Shown: positions 34,930 through 44,226, counted from the first letter of the stretch. The stretch: 64,000 nucleotides of DNA from Pirellulales bacterium (GCA_019636335.1 JAHBXR010000001.1:486712-550711), one strand, 5' to 3'. Program-made: numbers and translations. The notes: generated by a model not told the origin, from the letters alone.

Positions 34930-37248
34930 ATGCGTCCCCGTCTTCGCCCCCAGATCGAGATCGTGCGCACGGCGCCCGATCACTTCTTGGCGCGTGATCG
35001 CGAGACGGGCGATTTTCTCGAACTCGGGATCGACGAGCGGTATCTTCTGGCCTGTTGCGACGGCGAGCATACGCTGGCGGACATGGCCGCTCGGTTTCAC
35101 GCCCGCTTCGGCCGCGAGATTCCGCCGCGTTATCTGCGCGAGTTCGTCGAACAGCTCTTGGTGCAGGGGCTCGTGGTCGATGTCGATGCGAAGCAGCAGC
35201 GTCTCGAGATCGTCTCTCCGGCGCCTGCGCATGTGGCAGGTCCAACCTTGCCGCCACCGGCACCTTTTTCGAACGACGATCTCCACGGACGTTTGAATCA
35301 TCGCTTCGATCTGCTCGCGCTCTTTTTCGGCTGGCTGGTGCATCCGCTGATGGCCGTGCCGGTCCTGTTGTTGACGATGTGCGCGGCGATGATTCTGTTC
35401 CAGCACTACAATCGGCTGGAGCGCGCCAGCATCTTGTTGCACCGGCGATTCTCTCTGCAGGAGGTGATCGTCATCTGGCTGGCGGCCTCGGTGACCGTGT
35501 TGGGGATGCCGACGGCGATCTTGAAGGGCATGGCGTGTCGTGTGTTTGGCGGCATCGTGACAAGTTTTCGTCTTCATTTCCATCGCGGGTTGATTCCCTA
35601 TTTCAAGTGCGATCTGGGAGAATCGTTCTTCGTCATGGATGAGCGGGCGCGCTGGACGCTGTTGAGCCTGGGCATCTGGGTGCGACTGGCGTTCGGCTCG
35701 CTGGCCCTGGTGACCTGGACGATCGTCGATCCCGGCAGCGAGTTGAGCTCGTACTGCCTGATTATTGCCGGGCCGGCGCTGGCAGGTTTGTTGTTGCGTC
35801 TCAATCCGCTGGCGCCGCTCGATGGGTATGCGCTGTTGTGCTACGCGTGCGAGGTACCGCAACTCGAGGATCGCGCCAAGCACGAAACGCGTGCCTGGCT
35901 CTTTGGCCGAGTCGCGCCCGAGGCCCTACCGCCGCGCACGCGGTTCTGGTTCCGCGTCTATGGGCTGTTGCACGATGCCTGGCTCGTGTGGGTTCACTTG
36001 TTCTTGATTGGCCTCGGCGGCCTGATTCTGACGCGCGGTTTTGGCGCTGGCGGCGCCATGGTCGTGCTGGTACTGGTCGTCTGGTGGTATCACAGCGAAA
36101 TCGGGAGGTTTCTCATGTCCTTTTCCGCCATCCGCTGGCTCGTCCGAGGGGGCGGCCACTGGTACATCCGCTGGCCGGTGCGCCTCGTGCTGCTGGCCGC
36201 GGTGGTTGCGTGCGGCTTCTTGCCGTACGACCACGAAATTGGGGGCGATGTCCGACTGGTGCCTACCACCGAAGTGGGAATTCGCGCCCAGACTGCCGGC
36301 GAAGTGACCGAACTGGCGCTGGCCGAGGGCAACCGTGTCGATACGGACGATGTGCTCGTGCGGCTCAGCGGCCGGCGTCAACGGGCCGAAGTCGATCGTA
36401 CGCGCGCGCAACTGGCCGAGGCGCAGGCCAAGCTCGATCTGCTCAAGGCAGGTACGCGCCCGGAAGAGATCGAGATTGCCCGTCATCGCGTCGAAATGGC
36501 GAAACATCGCGCATCCTATACGACCGAGGAATACAACCGCATTGAGAAACTGGCCAGCTCGCAAACGATTTCCGATGCTGAGCTGCAAAATGCCGTCTTC
36601 GATCGCGATCAGGCGCAAGAGATACTCAAAGCGGCCCAGGAAGAGCTCGCCAAGCTGACCTCGGGCTCGCGCGACGAGGAGATTCGCGCCGCCGAAGCCC
36701 AGGTCGCACAGACTCAGGCCAGTCTCTCGCACCACGAGAGCGAACTGAAGATGATCGACATCCGCAGTCCGATTCGGGGGGAGATCGTCACGGCCCACCT
36801 CGATCGACGCCGTGGGCACCACGTCGAGCCTGGAGATTTGATTGCCATCGTGCAGGACGACTCGGTGCTGCGTGCCGAGATCGCGGCGACCGAGGATGCC
36901 GCGATCTACATCAAGTCGGGTCAGCCCGTAAAGATTCGACTGTGGGGCACGAACGGAGAGTTGATCACCGGCCGCGTGACGGGTGTATCGACCGTGGCCC
37001 TCGATGCCGGCGAATTGAATGCTCGCCGGGTGCGCACCGATCGCGAGAATCTCGGCCAGTCGACCTTGCACCCGACCGCCGCGCACTACGTGCGGGTCTA
37101 TGCCGAGATCGACCGCCCCAGCTACACGCTGGCCACCGATATGACTGGCTACGCGCGCATCAAGATTGGTCCCGACTATTTCTGGAATGCGCTGGCGCGG
37201 CCGATCGTCCGCTTCGTGCGCGTCGAGATGTGGTCCTGGCTACCGTAA
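34930..37248 (+). CDS. PqqD-like / degenerate M50 membrane domain / HlyD-type adaptor fusion
   Basis: A 772-residue membrane protein, probably an exporter component. Residues about 1-80 look like a PqqD-type winged helix (LELGIDERYLLACCDGEHTL). About 115-450 is a polytopic membrane part similar to site-2-protease M50 proteins. The usual zinc motif HExxH is not there; the matching place reads ILKGMACRVFGG. The second motif is kept as LNPLAPLDGYALL. From about 455 a membrane-fusion part follows: a lipoyl-like half (GEVTELALAEGNRVDTDD), a long coiled coil (about 490-590), then IRSPIRGEIVTAHLD and a beta-barrel end. The protein is therefore probably proteolytically inactive. There is no clear ribosome site before this ATG. 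It converges, 13 bp apart, with a TolC-like gene, a natural partner. Confidence 0.8.
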   Translation: MRPRLRPQIEIVRTAPDHFLARDRETGDFLELGIDERYLLACCDGEHTLADMAARFHARFGREIPPRYLREFVEQLLVQGLVVDVDAKQQRLEIVSPAPAHVAGPTLPPPAPFSNDDLHGRLNHRFDLLALFFGWLVHPLMAVPVLLLTMCAAMILFQHYNRLERASILLHRRFSLQEVIVIWLAASVTVLGMPTAILKGMACRVFGGIVTSFRLHFHRGLIPYFKCDLGESFFVMDERARWTLLSLGIWVRLAFGSLALVTWTIVDPGSELSSYCLIIAGPALAGLLLRLNPLAPLDGYALLCYACEVPQLEDRAKHETRAWLFGRVAPEALPPRTRFWFRVYGLLHDAWLVWVHLFLIGLGGLILTRGFGAGGAMVVLVLVVWWYHSEIGRFLMSFSAIRWLVRGGGHWYIRWPVRLVLLAAVVACGFLPYDHEIGGDVRLVPTTEVGIRAQTAGEVTELALAEGNRVDTDDVLVRLSGRRQRAEVDRTRAQLAEAQAKLDLLKAGTRPEEIEIARHRVEMAKHRASYTTEEYNRIEKLASSQTISDAELQNAVFDRDQAQEILKAAQEELAKLTSGSRDEEIRAAEAQVAQTQASLSHHESELKMIDIRSPIRGEIVTAHLDRRRGHHVEPGDLIAIVQDDSVLRAEIAATEDAAIYIKSGQPVKIRLWGTNGELITGRVTGVSTVALDAGELNARRVRTDRENLGQSTLHPTAAHYVRVYAEIDRPSYTLATDMTGYARIKIGPDYFWNALARPIVRFVRVEMWSWLP

Positions 37249-37261
37249 GGAGGCAAGCGAA

Positions 37262-39823
37262 TCAATGCACCGTGGGGGGCAATCGCAGAAGTCCCTCGCG
37301 AGGCGCTACCGTGTCCGTCGACGTGGCCGAACTGGTCATGGGGCGTGCGTCGGCAGGGGCCGGTGGCACGGCGGCTGGTACGGACTGCTGGCGAGGTGCG
37401 ATGTTGAGCGTTTCCCCCAGCGGAGATGAGAAGCTCACTGGCGCGATGCTTCCCGTCATGTCCGCAGGGGACGAATTCGCGGGCGCCGGCGTCACCAGCG
37501 GTGCGCGAGACGCGGGCGCGGAGGCTGCCTCCGGTGGCGCTGGAGATCCAGAGCCCGCATTCGCTGGCGGGGCCGAGAGATGCGGTGGTAGCTGGGCTGC
37601 CTCCGGTGGTACGGTTCTTCGATGCGATATCGGCGCCGTCGGCGGTAGGGGAGCGGCAGGCGCGGCATTCGGCAGGGGCGCTGGCACGGACTCGCCCGCC
37701 GGCACCGATTCGACTTCTATGGTTTGCAGCATCTCGGTCTGCTGTGCATAGGGACCGCAACTGACGACCTGCGACTTCTTCATGCGATAGTCGAGCTCGC
37801 ACGCGGCGGCACGGCGATAGGCCTGACGCAACGCGTCGTCGTACGCCTTACGCGGCCAGGGCCCCTCGGCGAGATGGATCTCGTTGTAGTCGAGCAGCGA
37901 TCCCTTCTGGAAGTGAACCGCCTTGATGGCCAGGTTGTATTCAACCAAGGCCCGGATCGCACCGGCGTCGGCTTCGGCCAGATCGCGTTGGGCGTCGAGC
38001 AGTTGATCGAGCCGTTCGCGTCCGGCGTCGAGTTCGCGTTCGAGGGCATCGACACGATCCTTGGCCCGCATGCGCAGGTTCATACGCGTCTGGCTGACAT
38101 CGTAGGCGCGGTGCATTTCGCGAATGGCGGCGGCCAGATCGTGCGCGACCTGACGTTCCTGTTCCGAGTAGAGCTGACGTTCGCGCGAGAGCTTGAGCTG
38201 CGCGTTGCGCACGGCGGTAAAGCCCTCGCGGAAACCGAGGGGGATCTCGGCCTGGACGCCGAGTTGCCATTCCTGGAAATTGCCCGACGTGAGATTCTCG
38301 TAAGCGTTCTGGAACTCGGGCTGGTTGCCGCTGGGGTCGAGCAACTCGTTGCCAAACCCGCGCCAGCGGTAGAGCCCGACGGCATCGAGCTTCGGCAGCA
38401 GGAAGTTTCGCGCGGCGGTCAATTCGAGCTCGCGTCGTTTGATCGTCCACTTCTGCTTGCGCAATTCGACACGGCGTATGAGGGCTTCGGGAGCGACCTC
38501 GGTCCATTCGAAGGCGACGCGAGCCGTGGTGGGCTCCTCGGCGGGACGCAGCAGCCGTCCGTCGTTTTCCGTGAGACCCATCATCAGGCGCAGGTTGCTT
38601 TCGGCTGCATAGAGGCCGCCAGCGCCGACCAGGGCGCCGCTGGGACTCGTGGCGGTAGCCCGGGTGGCCACACCGGTACGACCACTGAGGGCATTTTCGA
38701 CCGCTGCGCGGAAGGCGAAATACTGCGCCGCGGCACGAGCCTCGTTGGCCGCGGTTCCCTGGATGGCGCCACGGTCGAGGAGTTCCTTGGCGCGGCGCCA
38801 GGTTCGCAAGGCACTGTCGCGCGAGGCGACCGCGGCGTCCAGTTCGCGATAGGCCAGGTACAGATCCCAGTAGGCGTTTTCCACTTCGTTCACGAAGTTG
38901 CGCACGCCCTCTTCAAACTCGGCCAGCGAACGGTCGGTGTCGACGCGTGCCAACAGCACGCCATTCTGGAAGTAGAAGCCCGGCTGCGCGCCGGGGCCGG
39001 CGATCTGATTGAACGTGAGACCACCCCCCCGCAGCATCGGCTGGCGGAACTCGGCCTCGACGTTCGTGTTCCAGGCGCTCGGGAACAGATTGAAAGGGAG
39101 GTTATTGGCCGCGTAATCGACATGGTGCCGCGCGGCGAATTGCGCACCCGTGGCCGTCGTCTTTTGGATCTGCGTGCGGAACAGTCCACCGTCTTGCTGC
39201 AGATCGCGAACGCCGCCTCCCAGGATGAGATTGTTCGTCATCCGGTCGTCGCGTTCCCAGAAGACGCCGGTCGACCAAATGGCGTCGTAACGGCTCAGGG
39301 CCGCTTGCACGCCGTAGCGCGGATCGGTCTCGGTGATGGCCGGATCGTAGACGCTGCGCGAAGCCTCGGGCAGGGCCACCACCCGACCGCCCAGATCATG
39401 CATCACCGGGCTATTCGCCAGGGCGAGTTGCACGGCTTCTTGCAGCGAGAGGTTCCAGTAGTCGGTCTTCTCGTGGTTCCACAGCGTGCGCGGCGGCATG
39501 CTCATCGCGGCTTGTGGAGGGGGCGTCTCGACGTTCGGAAAATCGATCGTGGTCGCCACTCCCTTGTAGTGCGACAGGTCGTTCTCGTCGTGAAAATAGA
39601 ACTCCCGCGTCGGACGACAGGCACTCGACAGCAGCGACAGCAGCCCCAGCAAGCATCCCAGCCACGCGCGGAGCGTACGCCGCGAGCCGTCGCGACATGC
39701 TCGATGACCGGCGTGCGTGGGGAACAGACGTACCATGCGGTGCTGCTGGACCTGAAACAGCGTCGCGCGCGAACTCTCTGCGCAGAGAATGCGGCGTAAC
39801 TCGTCCCAAGGTATCGGCCTCAT
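37262..39823 (-). CDS. TolC-family outer membrane lipoprotein
   Basis: An outer-membrane efflux channel of the TolC/OEP family, about 853 residues from this start. It has long coiled-coil helices (for example ERELDAGRERLDQLLDAQRDLAEADAG split over two runs) and internal duplication typical of the family. A lipobox, LLSLLSSAC, lies about 68 residues from this start, with an Arg-rich region before it, so the start could instead be the ATG at 39736. A TTG at 39868 extends the frame but looks less likely. The last 160 residues are an unusual Pro/Ala/Ser-rich tail, not normal for TolC. It is a probable partner of the convergent HlyD-type fusion for tripartite export; this pairing is inferred from position. 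Confidence 0.83.
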   Translation of the reverse strand: MRPIPWDELRRILCAESSRATLFQVQQHRMVRLFPTHAGHRACRDGSRRTLRAWLGCLLGLLSLLSSACRPTREFYFHDENDLSHYKGVATTIDFPNVETPPPQAAMSMPPRTLWNHEKTDYWNLSLQEAVQLALANSPVMHDLGGRVVALPEASRSVYDPAITETDPRYGVQAALSRYDAIWSTGVFWERDDRMTNNLILGGGVRDLQQDGGLFRTQIQKTTATGAQFAARHHVDYAANNLPFNLFPSAWNTNVEAEFRQPMLRGGGLTFNQIAGPGAQPGFYFQNGVLLARVDTDRSLAEFEEGVRNFVNEVENAYWDLYLAYRELDAAVASRDSALRTWRRAKELLDRGAIQGTAANEARAAAQYFAFRAAVENALSGRTGVATRATATSPSGALVGAGGLYAAESNLRLMMGLTENDGRLLRPAEEPTTARVAFEWTEVAPEALIRRVELRKQKWTIKRRELELTAARNFLLPKLDAVGLYRWRGFGNELLDPSGNQPEFQNAYENLTSGNFQEWQLGVQAEIPLGFREGFTAVRNAQLKLSRERQLYSEQERQVAHDLAAAIREMHRAYDVSQTRMNLRMRAKDRVDALERELDAGRERLDQLLDAQRDLAEADAGAIRALVEYNLAIKAVHFQKGSLLDYNEIHLAEGPWPRKAYDDALRQAYRRAAACELDYRMKKSQVVSCGPYAQQTEMLQTIEVESVPAGESVPAPLPNAAPAAPLPPTAPISHRRTVPPEAAQLPPHLSAPPANAGSGSPAPPEAASAPASRAPLVTPAPANSSPADMTGSIAPVSFSSPLGETLNIAPRQQSVPAAVPPAPADARPMTSSATSTDTVAPREGLLRLPPTVH

Positions 39824-40027
39824 AACCGGCAAAATCGAGCGATTCTGCGCAATTCGAGCCAATGGCAAGGTCAGCCCAAACTATGTGGGGGGCCTGACCG
39901 GTCGAGAGAGCCCCGGCCCGGGGCTCGCGCGCGAAAGCATGATATCAAGCTGTCTCGCAGGGGAAGCAGTGCGATGAGACCGAAGCAACCACCGCATGGG
40001 CCGCCGTAAATTACTGCTGCCACGAGC

Positions 40028-40049
40028 GGGACAGCAATTCTGCCGTCCC
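40028..40049 (-). terminator. Hairpin just after the RTX protein gene
   Basis: GGGACGGCA and TGCTGTCCC pair with one mismatch around the four-base loop GAAT (minus strand), 3 bp past the stop of the gene at 40053-43148. No strong T-run follows. Confidence 0.4.
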
Positions 40050-40052
40050 CTG

Positions 40053-43000
40053 CTACGAGCTCTGCGTGACGTGCATCGCCACTTCCACGCCTTGCAGGTC
40101 CTGCAGCAGATCTTCCTCGATATTGAGGAAGAACAGGTCGTTGCCGCCTCCCCCCACGAGCGTATCGATATCGAGCGCACTTGCATCGTCGAACACGGTG
40201 AGCCCCCCGATAAGGAAGATATCGCCATTGCGTCGCGGGCCTGTACCTTGGCCCGTGAGGTTGGCAACGCGCGTCAGGTAGGGGCGGAAGGTGGTCCACT
40301 CGCCGAAGATGGCGTCGAGCGCCGTTTGCTGATCGTCGAAGACGGTGGTGCCGGCAATGAGAATATCGTCATCGTCGCCACCGTCGAGGAAGTCTCCTCC
40401 CGCGCCCCCGATGAGGAGATCGCGGCCGCCACCGCCATAGAGCGAATCGTCTCCAGCACTTCCTAGAAGCATGTCGATCCCGCCACCGCCATTCATGACG
40501 TCGTTGCCGGCTCCCCCGAGCAGGAAGTCGATGCCGGCGCCCCCCAGGAGCGTGTCGTTGCCCGGCCCACCGTTGAGCACCGCGGTGAAGGCAGTCTTGT
40601 TGATGAGGGTATCCGCTCCGGTTCCGCCGAGTAGATTGATCAACTCGACACGTTGCACGCCGAACACGCCCGGCGCGGCCACATAGTCCACCTCAAGGTG
40701 GCCATTGATATTGGGAATGTCGTTGACGATGAGCGTATCGCCCTCGCCGTTGCCGCCATCGATATTGATGGCTGAAGCGAGGGCGCTGGCGCCGAGATTG
40801 ATGGCGATCTGGTCAGCTTCGTCCTCGCTGTAGATGTTCAGCTCGGCGATGAACGTACCAGTCGAGGCGGGGGAGATGGTAATCGAATCGGCGCCGCCCG
40901 CCGTGCGGATATTGGCGCGCCAAATGTTATTGAGCGACGCCGTCTTGGTCTGGGCCGAAAGCGGATCGGGCCCGATCTGGGTGACGAGATTCAGGCCATC
41001 CATGGTCACGACGTCTTCGTAGCCGCTGTTCGTATAGAGCTCGAATTGATTCAAATCACCTAGGCCACCATCGATGACCATCGCTACTTGCGACGTGCGG
41101 TTGCCCACCAGCAGTCGAATGGTGTCGTTTTCGTCTTGTCCGAAGATGGCGATCCCGCGGGGCAGGGTACCGTGGGCAGGTTCGGCGATCGTGATCGTGT
41201 CGGCTCCGCCCGCCGCGAACACTTGCACGATTTCCGTCCCCACGAAGGGAATCGTGCGGGCACGGGCCGACTGCGGCGTGGGGCCGAATTGCACCGAGAT
41301 CCGATTCTCTTCGATGCGAATCAGATCTTCATAGCCACTTTCGGTCAGGAAACGCACGTCGTCGTTGCTTCCGCCGCCGGCATCGATATGGAGCGGAATT
41401 GCATCGGCGGTGCCCGCCATGCGCACCTCGATCGTGTCGTCCCCGTCGCCCGAGTAAATACCCAGCGAGTAGATCTTCGCAAAGTTAGTCGTTTGCTCCG
41501 GGCGCGGTGGATTCGTGGGACCGGGACGCACGGCCACGGAATCGGGGCGGACGATGACGCGGTCGCGTTCGGGGCTGCGCGTGAAAACGGTCAGCCCATT
41601 CGTGCCGGCGCCGCCGTCGAGATTGATCGTGATCGCGCGGTTCATGAGCGCGTGGTTGATCTCGATGCCGTCATTTTCATCGTCGGCATTGAGATTCAGC
41701 ACCGCGGGCAGGGCGCCGGTCGGCGCCAGGGTCACCGCAATCGTATCGGCGCCTCCTTCGGTCGAGACGGTAAGAGTCTCGATCGAGTCGTAGCCGATGT
41801 TCTGGCTGGCCGCTTCCAGCGGGTTCGGCCCCCGACGTATGACCACCTGACCGGCGAGGACGTCGACGATGTCCTGATAGCCGCTCCCCGTGCCGATCGA
41901 GAGCGAATCGTTGCCATTGCCTCCACTCAGTGCCACGGCGGTGGACAGCGGAATCGCGACCGTCGATCGCCCAATATCGTTACGTTTGTGCGTCAGCAAT
42001 CCGTTGCGAAAGTGCAAGACGTCGTCTTCCGCACCGGACGAAGCGATATATACGAACGAGTTGACCGATTCAAGCACGGCGCCTGGATGAGGCGCGGCCG
42101 ACGAGAGTTGCGGGTCGGTCAGTTGCAGCCCGATGGCGTCCACGACGTGCAAGGCGATGCCGGCGGTCGCGCTCGCCTGCAAGCCGCTGACCAGAGCGCC
42201 GGGCAGCGATACGTGCGTCAGAAAGACACCGGCGCTGACGTTGTCGGTGTAATTACCGCCGGTAATCGTTACCCCCGCCGCGGTATCGACGACCAGGCCG
42301 CGTCCATTCCCAGTAGCGGTGATATTGGTGGCCGTCACGCGCTGCGTCGACGTAAACGAGAGCGCATCGCCCGCGTTGTTGTTGTAGACGCCGGCCTGGA
42401 TGGTGCTGTTTCCCCCCAGCGACTTGGCGCGCAATCCAGCGCCGGAATTGTCGGCAATCGTGAGATTGTCGAGCAACAAAGTGCCGCTCAGGTTCTCGAG
42501 CGCGATCGCGGCGTCCGTCGTTTGCGAGATGTTGATCCTCACCAGGCTCGGCGCGGCGATCAGATCGGCGGCGATCCCCACGTTGCCTCCCGTCACTTTC
42601 ACATCGCGCAGAGTGATCGCGTCGGCCCGCAGATCGATCCCCGTAGTGAGGTCGGTGGCGAGCAGTTGGATGCCGTCGAGCGTAATGCCGGCATCGCCCA
42701 AAGTGATACCGGTTGCTCCCGATTGCGGAGCGTAAATCGTCGGGGCGTCAACGATATCTCGCGAGAGAAAATCGCTAGCGTAGCCCCCTTCGATCTGCAG
42801 CGTGTCGAGTTCGTCATCGGCCGCGACCTCGACGGCGCCATCGTGCGCCGGATCGTTGTAGGTTCCGCTCGCGATCAGGATGCGGTCGGCACTGTCGGAG
42901 GCTGTCGAGGCAGCGGCCACCGCGGCCTGCAGGCTGCGGAACGGCGCGCCGGCGGAGCCGTCGTTCGTGTCGGCGCCGCTCAGCGAAACGTGAAACACGG

Positions 43001-43148
43001 CCAACAGGTTACGCGTTTCGAGCCACTCCACATGGTCCGCTCGCCCATTTTGCAGGCGCGTGGAGAGACGGGCTCGAGTTGGGGTAGACTGCGGACGGAC
43101 CGGGGCGTCGATGCGCGCGACGCCCCGCAAACGGCGGGCGAAGGACAT
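40053..43148 (-). CDS. Secreted RTX protein with beta-helix and a four-copy ~100-residue repeat
   Basis: A 1031-residue exported protein. The N-terminus carries LETRNLLAVFHVSLSG, the sorting motif followed at once by a DUF1565-like start (GADTNDGSAGAPFRSLQAAV). Residues about 60-410 read as a right-handed parallel beta-helix (repeated short strands with ITLDGIQL, ITLRDVKV). From about 415 to 785 there are four copies of a roughly 100-residue unit with SGYxD, GPxPxxA and GGADTI/DENDxI motifs, which I do not recognise. RTX repeats (GGPGNDTLLGG and similar) follow, then a C-terminal module homologous to that of the protein ending at 30412. It is probably cell-surface or extracellular and calcium binding. 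No catalytic residues are evident. Confidence 0.8.
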   Translation of the reverse strand: MSFARRLRGVARIDAPVRPQSTPTRARLSTRLQNGRADHVEWLETRNLLAVFHVSLSGADTNDGSAGAPFRSLQAAVAAASTASDSADRILIASGTYNDPAHDGAVEVAADDELDTLQIEGGYASDFLSRDIVDAPTIYAPQSGATGITLGDAGITLDGIQLLATDLTTGIDLRADAITLRDVKVTGGNVGIAADLIAAPSLVRINISQTTDAAIALENLSGTLLLDNLTIADNSGAGLRAKSLGGNSTIQAGVYNNNAGDALSFTSTQRVTATNITATGNGRGLVVDTAAGVTITGGNYTDNVSAGVFLTHVSLPGALVSGLQASATAGIALHVVDAIGLQLTDPQLSSAAPHPGAVLESVNSFVYIASSGAEDDVLHFRNGLLTHKRNDIGRSTVAIPLSTAVALSGGNGNDSLSIGTGSGYQDIVDVLAGQVVIRRGPNPLEAASQNIGYDSIETLTVSTEGGADTIAVTLAPTGALPAVLNLNADDENDGIEINHALMNRAITINLDGGAGTNGLTVFTRSPERDRVIVRPDSVAVRPGPTNPPRPEQTTNFAKIYSLGIYSGDGDDTIEVRMAGTADAIPLHIDAGGGSNDDVRFLTESGYEDLIRIEENRISVQFGPTPQSARARTIPFVGTEIVQVFAAGGADTITIAEPAHGTLPRGIAIFGQDENDTIRLLVGNRTSQVAMVIDGGLGDLNQFELYTNSGYEDVVTMDGLNLVTQIGPDPLSAQTKTASLNNIWRANIRTAGGADSITISPASTGTFIAELNIYSEDEADQIAINLGASALASAINIDGGNGEGDTLIVNDIPNINGHLEVDYVAAPGVFGVQRVELINLLGGTGADTLINKTAFTAVLNGGPGNDTLLGGAGIDFLLGGAGNDVMNGGGGIDMLLGSAGDDSLYGGGGRDLLIGGAGGDFLDGGDDDDILIAGTTVFDDQQTALDAIFGEWTTFRPYLTRVANLTGQGTGPRRNGDIFLIGGLTVFDDASALDIDTLVGGGGNDLFFLNIEEDLLQDLQGVEVAMHVTQSS
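40345..40580 (-). repeat. RTX-type coding repeats
   Basis: Seven or so in-frame nonapeptide units such as GGAGIDFLLG, GGGGRDLLIG and GGDDDDILIA in the protein encoded at 40053-43148. Confidence 0.8.
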
Positions 43149-43288
43149 GCGAGTTGCTTCTCAGAAGGTTGGACGCCGATCGCGCCGGGTAGATTACTCA
43201 GGCGTGCCGACCGGTCCGTCCGTCGAGTCACGGGGGGGGCCCCGTTCTCCGGATAGAAGCGGTTTTGACGCCGTTTTGAGCCCTGATT

Positions 43289-43298
43289 CGATTGTAAC
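43289..43298 (-). promoter_or_regulatory. GTTACAATCG box, candidate -10 region
   Basis: The third copy of this box in the window, here on the minus strand and 141 bp before the RTX protein start at 43148. As with the other copies, TACAAT would serve as -10 and no clear -35 is seen. Confidence 0.35.
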
Positions 43299-43651
43299 CA
43301 GGGGCTCCGTGCCCCGTACTATCTGGGCGCAGATTTTTGATGTTTTCCCCAGGCAGGGGACGTAGCGGCTCTCGCCGGCCCCGCGGACGACAAATTGGTT
43401 GGCGAACTGACCAAGTTCACGCACGAGAGGGCAAAGGGCCAAGAGGCCGACCGGAGATAGCCGACCCGGGATATTGAGGAAGAAGATGAGAGAAGAGCCA
43501 GCCCGGGCGTTTTCTGAACTGGCTGGCCCGATCGAAGCCGGCTCGGGCGCGCGCCAATCGCGCCTTGGCCGGGCTTTGTCGTGTGGCGACCTCACCCGAA
43601 CCGGGCAGGTGGTCGTCGCCGCGAGAGATTTCGATCCGTGGTAAGAAGAGG

Positions 43652-43691
43652 TCGGAGCGACACGCGACGGATTTCACGTATGTCGCTCCGA
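43652..43691 (-). terminator. Terminator of dps
   Basis: TCGGAGCGACA and TGTCGCTCCGA form a perfect 11-bp stem with an 18-base loop, starting 7 bp after the dps stop. On the minus strand the stem is followed by CCTCTTCTTACC, a partly T-rich run. This is the best intrinsic terminator in the window. Confidence 0.65.
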
Positions 43692-43698
43692 TCGGGCG

Positions 43699-44226
43699 TC
43701 AGTCTGCTCGTGCGGACTCGAAGAGGAACCAGGTCCGTCGCTCCGACTCGTCGATCCAGTTTTCGATGAGGCTGGCTGTGGCGACATCGTTGTGCTCATC
43801 GCACACTTCATGAGCAGCCCGTAAGAATTGGGTCAACTGCTGATTGTCGGCGGCCAACTCGGCCAGCATGTCGCGGGGACCGACATATTCCTCGTTGTTG
43901 TCTTGCAGACGCTGGTGCCGGGCGATATCGCCGATCGACTTGAGGCTGGTGCCGCCGATCTTGCGTGCCCGCTCGGCCAGATCGTCGGTCATCGCGAAGA
44001 TCTGATCGGCCTGTTCATCCAGCAGCAGGTGGTAATCGCGGAAATGTCGTCCGCTCATGTGCCAGTGAAAGTTCTTCGTCTTGACGTAGAGCGCGAAGGC
44101 GTCGGCGAGCAACTGACGCAACTCGTCGGAGACGGCCGCCACGCCTTCTGGCCGCAAGTCGGTCGGTGTGGCCAGCGCGGGGGGCGTCTTCGAACTCCGT
44201 TGTGTGGCGTGGGTAGTGGTCATCAT
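43699..44226 (-). CDS. dps: Dps-family ferritin-like DNA-protection protein
   Basis: A 175-residue Dps/miniferritin that would oxidise and store iron in a 12-subunit shell and protect DNA in stress. The signature KTKNFHWHMSG (about 49-59) gives the ferroxidase His, and DEQADQIFAMTDDLAER (70-86) gives the acidic ligands across the subunit interface. The length is normal for the family. A disordered Thr/Ser/Lys-containing N-terminus of about 25 residues precedes the helices. GGAAAGGAAGG stands right before two neighbouring ATGs (44226 and 44223), so either may start. It is followed by a clear hairpin terminator. The gene lies 77 bp after the esterase gene on the same strand. Confidence 0.93.
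   Translation of the reverse strand: MMTTTHATQRSSKTPPALATPTDLRPEGVAAVSDELRQLLADAFALYVKTKNFHWHMSGRHFRDYHLLLDEQADQIFAMTDDLAERARKIGGTSLKSIGDIARHQRLQDNNEEYVGPRDMLAELAADNQQLTQFLRAAHEVCDEHNDVATASLIENWIDESERRTWFLFESARAD

Larger units (their letters stand above)
43149..43698. other. Intergenic region without recognised genes
   Basis: About 550 bp between two minus-strand genes. It contains a GTTACAATCG box on the minus strand (43289-43298) upstream of the RTX protein gene and the dps terminator hairpin (43652-43691). Nothing else stands out. Confidence 0.55.

Noticed and set aside
37724..43256. Long plus-strand frames opposite the TolC-like and RTX genes (about 690 and 720 codons)
   Set aside because: Antisense shadows; the minus-strand readings have signal, family and repeat motifs.
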